A DNA stretch of 32,786 nt from CAYWNA01 sp964459305 (GTDB taxonomy: Bacteria > Planctomycetota > Planctomycetia > Pirellulales > Pirellulaceae), in assembly GCA_964459305.1 (NCBI GenBank), contig CAYWNA010000147.1:1-32786 (forward strand). Direction: 5' to 3'. Below the pieces are notes generated by a model that had not been told where the DNA came from, ran no database searches, and was given only the letters and a program-made list of their open reading frames with translations. The translations under genes and the position numbers were made by a program. This document shows, one piece after another, positions 15,197-23,597 of this stretch (within the stretch, counting starts at the first letter, position 1; every line of letters begins with the position of its first letter).

Positions 15197-17676
15197 CTGT
15201 CCCGGTGTGGTGATCTTGATGCAGGCTGGGCATGTATGGCCAGCGCATTGGGAGGCCAACATCGAAGAGCAGTCGCATGAATTCGTTTAACCGCAGTGCC
15301 CACTCGCCATTCGAGGATTCCGCCGGAACGGCCTGGCCGGAGTTGGACCTCGATGCGCAGGGCATTGGTCGTCACGGGGTCGAAGGTCACTCGGTTGTAC
15401 CGGTCGACGTCCGTGCTGTACGTCGATGCGCCGGTGACCGGCTTGAAAGTCTTGCCGTCACGGCAAAGCAGCCGCCAGGAATCGGGTACCCAACAGCCAC
15501 CGCTGTCGCGATCATCGAACCAATAGACTTCCACGCGATCGACCGCAGCCGGCTCGGCCAGATCGTATTGCACCCATTCCTTCGTGCCCAGGTGATTCCA
15601 CCACGTATGCCTTGGAACGCCCAGGTCGTGAGAGTTGAGCGGCTCGATCTGGTCGTTCAGTGCCGCCGGTTCGTCACTCCTGTAACTGTGCGAGACGGAT
15701 ACCTTGGCTCTGCTTGCGATGGTGGGTCGGGGGACGGGATGGGCTTGTTCGGGATCTTCCGCCAACCAGACTGCCATCGCTCCGCCTTCGCGGTTGTCCC
15801 AAGCGTAGTAGGGAATCGCCAGCAGGTCGACCGGCAGCCGCTCGTTCGATTCGGCCATGCGCACCGCCGCCTTGCCACGGATGACCGTGACTCCGCCCAG
15901 CAGTTCCGCCCGATGTTGGGCCGTCAATTCAGCGTCCGGCGGCAAGAACATCTGCCGCACGGCCGCGTCATGGTCCACCGCTTCGACGCAATAGATGATG
16001 GGGCCTCGTTGCAAGGCCACTCGACCGCGATCGGCCGCAACTCTCGGATGAGCATGGGCACGCTGGATCGTCATCGGCAGATCCAGATCGATCGTGTCCC
16101 CGGCCTGCCATTCTCGGTTCAATCGCAAGTAACCTTGCTCCAACGCAGGAACTTCGACCGTTTGTCCGTTGATTGCCACGGCCACATCCGACACGTTGTC
16201 AGTCCGATACAGTCCGCCGGGCGTCTCCGCATCGCGGCACCAGCCGGGGATTCGCAAGTATAGGTCGAAGGAGGCCGCTTGCTCCGGATCGATCGTCAAA
16301 CGGATCTTGCCGTCCCACGGGTATCGGGTCTGCTGCGTCAATGAGACGTCCGTGCCGCCCACCTGCAACTGAGCCTTACCGGCCGCGTAGAGATTCACGT
16401 AGACCGACTTGTTGTTGGCAGCATAGATGAACCGGCCGATTTGCGGATAGATGCGCACCACGTTGCTCGGACAGCAGGCACATCGGTACCACGGCTGGCG
16501 GCGATAATCGCCGCGAGAGGCCAGCCGGTTCTGGTAGAAGAATTTCGTGCCCGACAGACTCAAGCCTGAGAGGAATCCGTTGTAGAGCACCCGCTCCATC
16601 ACATCGGCATACTCGGCATTCGGTTCGATCAACAGCATCCTGTGGGCCCAGAGCGCCAGTCCGATTTGGGCGCAGGTTTCCGAGTAGGCCGTGGCGTTGG
16701 GCAAGTCGTAGTCGGGCCCGAATGCCTCACCGCGGGCCGTGGCTCCGACACCGCCGGTAACGTACATCTTCCGATGCGTTGTACTCTGCCAGAGTCGTTC
16801 GAGAGCGGCCAGCAACTCTTCGTCGCCGGTTTCCGGGTAGAGATCGGCCATCCCAATGCAGTTGTACATGGCCCGAACCGCGTGGCCGACGATTTCGCTC
16901 TGCTGGCGAACCGGGACATGATCCTGCGAATAGCTCCCGTACATCGCATGGCCCTCGGCGTTGCCTCGCTGATCGATAAAAAACTGGGCCAGCTTCAGAT
17001 ACCGCGTCTGGTCCGTGACGCGATAGAGCTCGATCAACGCCAGTTCGAGTTCTTGATGTTCGGGCACCATCATCTGCTTGCCCGGCCCGAAAACCGAATC
17101 GATGTGATCCGCCAGCTTGCAGGCTACGTCCAACATGTTTCGCTTGCCTGTGATCCGGTGATGGACCGCCCCAGCTTCGATCATGTGCCCCATGCAGTAC
17201 AGCTCGTGCCGTGCCTTGGGATGGATGTTCCGGAAACGTTGCTCGGCGTTGCTGATCGTAAAGTAGCAGTACAGATACCCATCCGGCTGCTGGGCGGCCG
17301 CGATCTTGGCGATTACGGCGTCCGTCATCTCGTCCAGTTTGGGATCCGCCCCCGCGCCCAACTCATAGGCAGCCCCTTGCAGTACCTTGTAAACATCCGA
17401 ATCGTCAAACCAGATTCCCTCAAACTCGCCTTCCATCTGCCCAGATGCCTTGACGAAATTCCTGATCCGACCGGTTTGTTCACAAACATCGAAGCAATAG
17501 GGCAGCGTTGTCTCGCGACACGTCTTCATCCTGGGCGCCCAGAACTCGTCTCGGATTTGAACCTGGGCAAGCGGCAAGGGCAAGAGCCTACCAGGCTTAG
17601 GATTCTCGGCCGCGACAACGACGGCCACGGTCGATATGAGCGGGAAAGTCCAACCAAGAGCAAAGTGCGGTTTCAC
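14854..17676 (-). CDS. Glycoside hydrolase family 127 (beta-L-arabinofuranosidase-like), stop codon lost
   Basis: The frame runs 940 residues from a GTG at 17676 preceded by AAGGAGG. Signal peptide of about 23 residues, then DEFWAPRM and IRNFVKASG, typical of GH127. The zinc and catalytic residues known from GH127 enzymes appear intact: Glu317 (GEAFG), Cys335 (SETCAQIG) and the CACC cluster at Cys399, Cys401 and Cys402. After the catalytic barrel and a beta domain, residues about 690-790 form a discoidin-like domain ending SGGILEWRV at about 15310, where such proteins normally stop. Here the frame continues 150 residues through the intergenic gap and antisense to the PQQ gene. That tail has no protein-like character. 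A one-base indel near 15289 would create TAA, so a lost stop or frameshift is likely. The enzyme should release arabinofuranose from exported arabinan or glycoprotein. Confidence 0.88.
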   Translation of the reverse strand: MKPHFALGWTFPLISTVAVVVAAENPKPGRLLPLPLAQVQIRDEFWAPRMKTCRETTLPYCFDVCEQTGRIRNFVKASGQMEGEFEGIWFDDSDVYKVLQGAAYELGAGADPKLDEMTDAVIAKIAAAQQPDGYLYCYFTISNAEQRFRNIHPKARHELYCMGHMIEAGAVHHRITGKRNMLDVACKLADHIDSVFGPGKQMMVPEHQELELALIELYRVTDQTRYLKLAQFFIDQRGNAEGHAMYGSYSQDHVPVRQQSEIVGHAVRAMYNCIGMADLYPETGDEELLAALERLWQSTTHRKMYVTGGVGATARGEAFGPDYDLPNATAYSETCAQIGLALWAHRMLLIEPNAEYADVMERVLYNGFLSGLSLSGTKFFYQNRLASRGDYRRQPWYRCACCPSNVVRIYPQIGRFIYAANNKSVYVNLYAAGKAQLQVGGTDVSLTQQTRYPWDGKIRLTIDPEQAASFDLYLRIPGWCRDAETPGGLYRTDNVSDVAVAINGQTVEVPALEQGYLRLNREWQAGDTIDLDLPMTIQRAHAHPRVAADRGRVALQRGPIIYCVEAVDHDAAVRQMFLPPDAELTAQHRAELLGGVTVIRGKAAVRMAESNERLPVDLLAIPYYAWDNREGGAMAVWLAEDPEQAHPVPRPTIASRAKVSVSHSYRSDEPAALNDQIEPLNSHDLGVPRHTWWNHLGTKEWVQYDLAEPAAVDRVEVYWFDDRDSGGCWVPDSWRLLCRDGKTFKPVTGASTYSTDVDRYNRVTFDPVTTNALRIEVQLRPGRSGGILEWRVGTAVKRIHATALRCWPPNALAIHAQPASRSPHRDSYSSTISTALRMAGCLLSADGTRPREIAPAAWTPLISLVNAFLHPPAVAATSRPSITVLPWMLTSNTRSPGSMSCSSAKCRRTVKVLSLGDAGRSKARSASPPLTNHRRHERNL

Positions 17677-17735
17677 GACTTGGCCTCCTTCGCAGCGCCA
17701 TTATGCTCGCGAGTTTGGCGCGGCGACTGCGATGA

Positions 17736-17836
17736 ATCTGATTCTTCAGATGTTGTAAGCCTTGGACGGATGGTACAATGCGCTGCAGTGTCGTGCAAAC
17801 TGGGATGTACAAATACAACGTTATCTTCGGAAGATA
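17736..17836. promoter_or_regulatory. Divergent intergenic region with two inverted repeats
   Basis: The 162 bases between the divergent GH127 and BNR-propeller genes hold ATCTGA-TTCT-TCAGAT at 17736-17751 and TATCTTC-G-GAAGATA at 17822-17836. The second ends two bases before the ATG at 17839 and includes the only purine-rich ribosome-binding candidate (GGAAGA). Both are plausible regulator sites for coordinated control of the two glycan genes. I cannot define clear -35/-10 pairs; TACAAT at about 17775 is the best plus-strand -10 candidate. Confidence 0.35.
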
Positions 17837-17838
17837 GA

Positions 17839-19254
17839 ATGACACGTCAAAGTAATTTTCGAGGCATTCTGCTACTTACGCTGTTGTCAGGTTCAGCTTT
17901 GGCGGCCACTACGGTCACGAAGACTGGTGACACGGTCGTTGACGGTAAAGCCTTGACGATCCAAGGGGCTTTTGGGCGATGCATCAACGGCATGTCATTT
18001 CAGCAGGATGCGTTGGTATCTCATAAGAGCCATCAGTATGTGGCGTTCTACGATGCCGATCGGCAGGTGTGTCTGGCCAGACGTGAACTGCCTGCAGGCG
18101 ACTGGGCCATCGTCAGGTTTGCGGACTACGCGTTCAAGAGCAATGACGCGCATAATACGATCTCCCTGGGGATCTGTCCGGAAGATGGGACCATCCACTT
18201 GGCTTTCGACCATCATGGACATCCACTCCACTACCGCGTCTCGCGAAAGGGCGTGGTCAATCGTCCGAAAGGCATGACATGGGACGCCTCGCTGTTCGGC
18301 CCCATTACTTCAGAGTTGGAGAAGGGCAGGAGCATCCGCATTACGTACCCTCGTTTCTGGCAGACCCCGGATGGAGGCCTGCAATTCTGCTACCGGCAAG
18401 GCGGGTCCGGAAACGGTGACCGTATGCTTGTCGACTATGACGCTGAAACCGGCGCGTGGGTCAACACTCGACAAATCGACTCCGGACAAGGGCTTTTCGA
18501 AGATGACATGGGAAAAAGCCAATCCCGATGCTCTTATCCCAACGGATACGCTTACGGTCCCGGCGGCAAACTGCACGTCACATGGGTCTGGCGAGAGAGC
18601 AGCCAAGGGTCAAACCACGATCTGATGTATGCCTACAGCGAGGATCGGGGCAACACCTGGCTTAACAATCGAGGGGAAGCATTGCCCGCGCCAGCCCACG
18701 TCAATTCGCCGGGGATCAGAGTCGTGGATATCGACCGGGGCCACGGGTTGATGAACACACATGGACAGGCCATCGATTCCTTGGGCCGCGTTCACGTCGT
18801 GGTGTGGCACTGTACGGATCAGTCGCTTCGGGCAGCCGGCAGCGAACCGGGTGAGCATCGATGGGGTCCGCCCGCAGCCCGCCGCTACCACCACTACTGG
18901 CGTGACGCCAATGCGGTCTGGCATCACATCGAATTGCCCGTCGCCGTGGGGACCCGCCCCAAGTTGTTCATGGATGACGACGACAACGCCTACCTGCTTT
19001 GTTCGGATGCATGGACCCGCAAGATCTTCTCGACAAAAGGTGATTTGACGATCTTGGCCGCGACATCCAGGGCACACTGGAAGGACTGGAAGACACTGCA
19101 CGTCGAGAAAGGGCCGTTCATCAACGAGATGCTCGGCGATTACTATCGTTGGAAGCGAGACAAGGTACTCTCGGTGATGGTACAGGAATCGCCGGAAGAG
19201 GCCCACCAGGCAACGCCACTGCGAATCCTCGATTTTGTAATCCAGGAGAAGTAA
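17839..19254 (+). CDS. Exported BNR-type beta-propeller protein (BNR_4-like, possible polysaccharide lyase)
   Basis: 471 residues from the ATG at 17839; the same frame extends upstream antisense to the GH127 gene but only this start gives a signal peptide (ILLLTLLSGSALA, cleavage before ATT). The body matches BNR-repeat-containing proteins of the BNR_4 type: GMSFQQDALVSHKSHQYVAF, DRQVCLARRELP, SNDAHNTISLGICPEDGTIH and LAFDHHGHPLHYRVS, then WVWRESSQGSNHDLMYAYSED and DIDRGHGLMNTHGQAID. Seven-bladed propellers of this group include ulvan and rhamnogalacturonan lyases, which use conserved His and Tyr residues; the HHGH stretch and the many conserved histidines are compatible with this, but the reaction is not proven. 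It is divergent from the GH127 gene and probably controlled with it. It ends shortly before a repeat-filled gap. Confidence 0.8.
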   Translation: MTRQSNFRGILLLTLLSGSALAATTVTKTGDTVVDGKALTIQGAFGRCINGMSFQQDALVSHKSHQYVAFYDADRQVCLARRELPAGDWAIVRFADYAFKSNDAHNTISLGICPEDGTIHLAFDHHGHPLHYRVSRKGVVNRPKGMTWDASLFGPITSELEKGRSIRITYPRFWQTPDGGLQFCYRQGGSGNGDRMLVDYDAETGAWVNTRQIDSGQGLFEDDMGKSQSRCSYPNGYAYGPGGKLHVTWVWRESSQGSNHDLMYAYSEDRGNTWLNNRGEALPAPAHVNSPGIRVVDIDRGHGLMNTHGQAIDSLGRVHVVVWHCTDQSLRAAGSEPGEHRWGPPAARRYHHYWRDANAVWHHIELPVAVGTRPKLFMDDDDNAYLLCSDAWTRKIFSTKGDLTILAATSRAHWKDWKTLHVEKGPFINEMLGDYYRWKRDKVLSVMVQESPEEAHQATPLRILDFVIQEK

Positions 19255-19269
19255 CAGGCTTTTCATCGT

Positions 19270-19586
19270 GCGTAGGGTGGGCCAGAGCGGTACGATGCCC
19301 AGACGCGATGCGCAGTGAACGATTGGCCAGATTCGATACGCGTTCAATCACCAACAACCAAGCGGCGGCCCACCGGAATGCGTTCACCATAGCCATTGCG
19401 CCTGCATCCTGCCGTACCGTTCCGCCACCAACGCCTTATCGGTTCGCTCGATGCACGATCGTGGGTTGGACGGCGTATTCTGGTGGGCCGGCGCTGGCAA
19501 ATTGACGAATCGACATCTGTGGACTCTGGCTGATCGCTCGTCGGGACAAGGCCGATTTCCCGTGGTCCGCTTGGCCCACCCTACGC
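19270..19586. mobile_element. Possible MITE-like element with 14-bp terminal inverted repeats
   Basis: GCGTAGGGTGGGCC (19270-19283) and GGCCCACCCTACGC (19573-19586) are exact inverted repeats bounding about 317 bases without a credible gene. Inside, GCGGCCCACCGGAATGCG at 19365-19382 is the exact reverse complement of a stretch at 30059-30076, and GGTGGGCCGGCG near 19472 is a related motif. This fills the gap between the convergent BNR and GH32-like genes. It could instead be two neighbouring REP elements; I see no clear target-site duplication. Confidence 0.45.
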
Positions 19587-19611
19587 TTGCTTGGCAGTTT
19601 TTGGGGCGGGT

Positions 19612-21780
19612 TCAGTACGGGTTCGACGGCATCATGTCCCACGCTTCGAGTGTTGCGACGTTGGCCGGGCCGCCGTTGGCGAAGAGCGTTACTCCGATGC
19701 TGTCCTCGCGGGACGGGTAGATTCGCCGCATCACCGCTTGGCGACCGTTGGCAAACACTTCGACCACCGATTTGTCGACGAAGACGCGAAGCTCCAGCGG
19801 CTCATCCGGTTGGAGTTCAAAGGGCCCGGCCTCGACGCTTTTCGGCCCTTCGGTGAGGCTCGATTTGTTGGTGTCCACCTTTAACTTCTTTTCGATCGCG
19901 TCGTAGAAAACAAGCGTCTGTTCTTCGCCGTCCGGCGAGCAGCAGACCTTGACCCCAAACTGCGTTGCGTCTCTGGCGTTCATCTCCACCGCCAACTCGA
20001 TGCAGTTTCCGCCAATGTCGTCGACGGCCATTTCGGAATCGGCCTCGATCGTCAGGTTCGTCTTTTTCTTTCCGTTGTAGCGCAGTCGTTCGATCTCCTC
20101 AGGCGGGTTCAACTGCAACACTTCGTCCGCGCCGAGTGACAAAACACGCGGCAGGCTCATCGTGCCAGACCATCCGTAATCCATGCGTGTCTTGAATTCG
20201 GGGCTGTCAAAGATCCAAGCCCACATGATCCGGCGGCCCTTGTCGTCCAGCAGGCTCTCCGGGGCAAAGAAAGAGTTGTCCACCCAACTCATGTTCTCGT
20301 GAAGTGTCGGATGAAACTGTTCGTCCCTCCAGTCGCCGAGGTAGTAACGGCAGCCGAGTCTGTGGCTGATGCACAGTAGCATGTGTTTGTCGCCCAACTT
20401 GAAAAGATCGGCGCAGGAAACGTCCTCGTCGATCGCAACGTCTCCGACGCTGTTGGCCAGGAGATCACCGACGTACTTCCACTCGCCCGCGAGGCTCTCG
20501 GACTTGGCAATGGCGGGCCGTTTTCCGCCGAAGATGGCGTAGTACGTGTCGCCTTCGAGCCATCCGTACGGGTCCCACGACCGATATTTGCCGTGATGAG
20601 CATCCCCCGGTTCGGTTTGCGGCGTAATGGGGTTGGATTCCAGTTTCTCCCATTCGTTCAACTCGTCATCCAGGGCGACCGCCATGGCGTTGCCCTGGCC
20701 GACCTGGTGATAGCACATGGTCGGGCGATCATCCTTGTTGACGAAACAGTTGCCGCTGAACATGCCAGAGACCAGCCCGGTCGGATGATGCCGCCAGTGG
20801 AACAGGTCCGTGCTGGAGACATGTCCCCAGTTGTGCCCTCGTTGGTCCTGGAAGATGTAGAAGAGATGGTATCGGCCTTTCCAGTAGATGGCCCCGTTCG
20901 GATCGAATGGCATACAGCGCCCTTCCGGGACGACAAAGTGGTAACCCGGCCGGTACGGGTCGCTGAGCAGTTTTTCCCTGAGTGCACGGGCCATGCTGTT
21001 TGCGTCGCTGAAATCGATAGACGCTTCCGGAGCGGCTTTCGACGCCATCATATAGGCGCCGCTCTTGTCGAGTTGGAGTCTGCCGTCGAGGATTCGAGCG
21101 TCGCCAAAGAGGGTGCTGGTGGGAAGCGAACCCATACGGTCCGCGGCCCTGCCGTCCTCGAAATCCCACCAGGCAAGTGGCTCAGGTTCCGACGGACAGT
21201 TAGGCTCCAACGAAGCGATCTGCTCGGCATCCAAGGCGACATTATAGACACGGGCGTCGTCGATGGAGCCGGCAAAGAACCGGTTTTCCGGCATGGCGTC
21301 AACATGGCGCAGGCCCAGCAAGACAATGCTGTCGCCGCCGAACTGTTCCGAACCTCTCGCGGTGTAGTCGGCGTAATGGTTGCCGTTGCGATAGATGGTG
21401 ATCTGGTTGTCCTTGTAGACGATTGCGATTTGCACCAGGGTTTCGCTGTCCGCAGTTTCAGCCGGGGAACTTTCCTGCTCCTTCTTTGTTCGAGCGAACC
21501 CGTTGCTACCGGCCATCCACTTGGAGGTTGCGATTTCGCCGAAAACGATCGCATCGAAAACGCCGCGCGACTTTTCGATCGTCAGCACACTGCCGCCGCG
21601 TTGGGTCAAGTTGGCCGGGGCGAGCCAAGCGACGAGTGTCTTATCCGCGATCATCGTTTTCTCTGCACCATCGGCCACGAATGAACCGGCCGTCACGAGC
21701 AGGGCCGTCATGAGCATCTTCCACTGCCAACGTGTGACCAAGAAACGGCCTGCGGTTGTTTCAGAGTTGTCTTTTCTCAT
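19612..21780 (-). CDS. LamG-domain plus GH32-like exported glycosidase, atypical active site
   Basis: 722 residues from the ATG at 21780. The frame extends upstream, but this start gives a signal peptide (MLMTALLVTAGSFVADGA). Residues about 40-260 form a concanavalin-like LamG domain (FAGSIDDARVYNVALDAEQI, LAWWDFEDG). From about 285 comes a GH32-type five-bladed propeller: FDPNGAIYWKGRYHLFYIFQ with the expected nucleophile Asp293, SWDPYGW with Asp403 in the RDP position but Trp instead of Arg, and EDVSCADLF where the canonical Glu-Cys pair reads Ser455-Cys456, the nearest glutamate being Glu452. The C-terminal beta-sandwich is normal for GH32 (ELRVFVDKSVVEVFANG). GH32 enzymes cleave fructans and sucrose; the altered second and third motifs suggest a separate subfamily with another acid/base or substrate. 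No obvious Shine-Dalgarno. Confidence 0.85.
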   Translation of the reverse strand: MRKDNSETTAGRFLVTRWQWKMLMTALLVTAGSFVADGAEKTMIADKTLVAWLAPANLTQRGGSVLTIEKSRGVFDAIVFGEIATSKWMAGSNGFARTKKEQESSPAETADSETLVQIAIVYKDNQITIYRNGNHYADYTARGSEQFGGDSIVLLGLRHVDAMPENRFFAGSIDDARVYNVALDAEQIASLEPNCPSEPEPLAWWDFEDGRAADRMGSLPTSTLFGDARILDGRLQLDKSGAYMMASKAAPEASIDFSDANSMARALREKLLSDPYRPGYHFVVPEGRCMPFDPNGAIYWKGRYHLFYIFQDQRGHNWGHVSSTDLFHWRHHPTGLVSGMFSGNCFVNKDDRPTMCYHQVGQGNAMAVALDDELNEWEKLESNPITPQTEPGDAHHGKYRSWDPYGWLEGDTYYAIFGGKRPAIAKSESLAGEWKYVGDLLANSVGDVAIDEDVSCADLFKLGDKHMLLCISHRLGCRYYLGDWRDEQFHPTLHENMSWVDNSFFAPESLLDDKGRRIMWAWIFDSPEFKTRMDYGWSGTMSLPRVLSLGADEVLQLNPPEEIERLRYNGKKKTNLTIEADSEMAVDDIGGNCIELAVEMNARDATQFGVKVCCSPDGEEQTLVFYDAIEKKLKVDTNKSSLTEGPKSVEAGPFELQPDEPLELRVFVDKSVVEVFANGRQAVMRRIYPSREDSIGVTLFANGGPANVATLEAWDMMPSNPY

Positions 21781-21962
21781 TATTCGTTTTCCCGATGAAG
21801 AAGACCTAGCGAACGATCCATGATGCCATCGTTGACTGACAGGGGCGATTCGCCGTTTCATGAGAGTGAGCCAAGACGAAGAAGCATGTGCCGTATTTGA
21901 ATCCTGCGACGACTGGCCGACCTGTCTTCGAGCAAAGATTCTACACGCAAGTTCAAAGTGAA

Positions 21963-22826
21963 TCAAAAGAGCCTCCGTTGCCCACCTTTGTCTTTCGATT
22001 CAATCTTCTTCCAGAAATCGAGGCCGCGCTCATCCTTGCTTGCGTAAATCAGGCGGTAGAGAGGGCTCTTCTGGGAACGTATCAGTTTGTGCGTGAAAGC
22101 CCTATAACCCAAATGACGCTCAAGTTGACTTTGATAGATCTGCGTAAAGAGATCGCACGTGTTCTTCGCGTTTTGGTTCGCCAATGATCCCCACCGTTCG
22201 CGCCAGCGAGAATCGGGGCCCAGGAAATCGTCCAAATTCGAATGAGCCTGATTCGCGTAGTTCTCCACATTCCGGACGACATCCATGCGGTCAGCGAACA
22301 GCACCAACAGATCGACCCGTCTACCGGATGTCAGCGCAGCAAGCGTCGCAAACTTCGCATGTAGCCCCTCAGGGTCAACGAAAGCAAGCGTTAGAGCTCG
22401 ATCCGGGATCAACCCGACTACGCGGTTGATTAGCCGATTGCAGTCACCCACAAGTACCGTCGATCGGCTGGAGGCATACGTCTTGTGCAGGCGAGTCTCG
22501 CACGCTGTTGCCAGATCCTGATCCATTTCGCATGCAATGATCCTGCGAAATGGTTTCATCGCATGGGCTGCGATCAACACCGAGCCAGGGATCCTCTTTT
22601 GCGAGTCGCGGATCCTACAGATGCCGGGACCCGCGAACAAGTCCACATAGATTAGTCCTGCCGACCACTGTGGCTTGTCGACCATCGCGGTTGTCGTGAT
22701 CTCAACGTAGCGATGCCAGTAGAACAGTTTATCCTCCGTCCACGGGCCAACATTCCGCACCGGCAGTCCGTCGTCTTCTTTGACGCTTGCACAGAGTTCA
22801 GGCCACCGATCTCGCGGCTTGGTCAT
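21963..22826 (-). CDS. tcmP: Three-Cys-motif partner protein TcmP, Rossmann methyltransferase-like
   Basis: 287 residues from an ATG with GGAGG six bases upstream, overlapping the end of the DUF5131 gene by 29 bases. It matches the TcmP family, named because it is regularly found beside a protein with a three-cysteine motif. The motif order looks like a class I SAM-dependent methyltransferase: YVDLFAGPG (60-68, nucleotide loop), acidic ACEMDQD (98-104), VGDCN (126-130) and FVDPEGLH (149-156, in the place of a catalytic DPPY-type loop). The C-terminal part is helical and basic (KKIESKDKGGQRRLF). No signal peptide, so it is cytoplasmic. Function is undescribed to my knowledge; the motifs suggest modification of a nucleic acid together with its partner. 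Codon third positions appear less GC-rich than in the flanking glycosidase genes, in keeping with transfer. The GH32-like gene follows after 182 bases. Confidence 0.88.
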   Translation of the reverse strand: MTKPRDRWPELCASVKEDDGLPVRNVGPWTEDKLFYWHRYVEITTTAMVDKPQWSAGLIYVDLFAGPGICRIRDSQKRIPGSVLIAAHAMKPFRRIIACEMDQDLATACETRLHKTYASSRSTVLVGDCNRLINRVVGLIPDRALTLAFVDPEGLHAKFATLAALTSGRRVDLLVLFADRMDVVRNVENYANQAHSNLDDFLGPDSRWRERWGSLANQNAKNTCDLFTQIYQSQLERHLGYRAFTHKLIRSQKSPLYRLIYASKDERGLDFWKKIESKDKGGQRRLF

Positions 22827-23547
22827 GATCGCCTCCGGTTAGTCTCGGCATCTCATCCCACGTGCGGCCGTCGAGCGTCCTTCCAGTCTCCGACTTCCGC
22901 ACTCCGCCCCATTGCTTGAAGAAGAACGGCACATCAGAGGTCACGCAACGATCGCGGATACTCGTGACCCACTCCGGTTTCATTGGCCGTGCCCCGGGGC
23001 CCGACTCACCACCGACAATCACCCAATCCACTCCCCGTAGTGGAAGGCGTGAAATCGGCCCCAACAGAGGTTCGATCGAAAGAAAGCGCACTTGAGCGGG
23101 CACTCGCGTCAACTCCGAAACTCGCCACGTGTAGTCACGCATCTCGATGCTGGTACCGAGCCAAACATTACTCGGCCACAAGAACTTCCGCACCGCGGCA
23201 TTTACTCGCTCAGGCCGTTTTGTGAGCACCTGAAACGTATGCTGTTTCGCGGCCTGCATGACTTCGAGACAGCGCACAATGTAGTCCGTCCGTACGGCTG
23301 GATGGAAAAGATCGCTCATCGAGTTTACGAAGATCACGCGAGGTTTCTTCCAACTCAGTGGTACCTCGAGAAGATCCGGTTGAAGCGTGACATCGAATCC
23401 GTTCCTATATCGCGGCTGGCCCATGGCTCGTAGACGCTTGGCCATACGCTCCGCATAGCAGAACTTGCAGCCAGGGCTGGTTTTCGTGCAACCTGTGACC
23501 GGATTCCACGTCACCTCCGTCCACTCTATCTTGGAGGTCTGCGCCAT
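22798..23547 (-). CDS. DUF5131 family (phage Gp37/Gp68-like) three-cysteine protein
   Basis: 249 residues from an ATG with GGAG about eight bases upstream. The N-terminus reads KIEWTEVTWNPVTGC, and the three cysteines Cys20, Cys27 and Cys30 form CX6CX2C followed by Tyr, which resembles the CX3CX2C cluster loop of radical SAM enzymes but with a longer first spacing. Later conserved blocks are VIFVNSMSDLFHP, FQVLTKRPERV, FLSIEPLLGPI, DWVIVGGESGPGARPM and PFFFKQWGGV, a strand-loop rhythm compatible with a TIM-type barrel. Homologues occur in phages and mobile elements. It is the first gene of a two-gene operon with tcmP and shares 29 bases with it, so the two products are probably made in step and act together. 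A dead relative lies at 3065-3270. Confidence 0.9.
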   Translation of the reverse strand: MAQTSKIEWTEVTWNPVTGCTKTSPGCKFCYAERMAKRLRAMGQPRYRNGFDVTLQPDLLEVPLSWKKPRVIFVNSMSDLFHPAVRTDYIVRCLEVMQAAKQHTFQVLTKRPERVNAAVRKFLWPSNVWLGTSIEMRDYTWRVSELTRVPAQVRFLSIEPLLGPISRLPLRGVDWVIVGGESGPGARPMKPEWVTSIRDRCVTSDVPFFFKQWGGVRKSETGRTLDGRTWDEMPRLTGGDHDQAARSVA

Positions 23548-23597
23548 CGCACTGCTCCGATCCCATCAGAGATATGATTTACGAAGGATACATCTGT

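Noticed and set aside
15232..17838. Long plus-strand frames, including an N-terminal extension of the BNR gene back to 16642
   Set aside because: They are antisense to GH127; the BNR protein's signal peptide begins at 17839, so the extension is not translated.
20383..21684. 433-codon open frame on the plus strand
   Set aside because: Lies fully antisense to the GH32-like gene, whose domains and motifs are clear.
21781..21966. 62-residue N-terminal extension of the GH32-like gene
   Set aside because: It would place the signal peptide internally and overlap the tcmP stop; the ATG at 21780 is more sensible.
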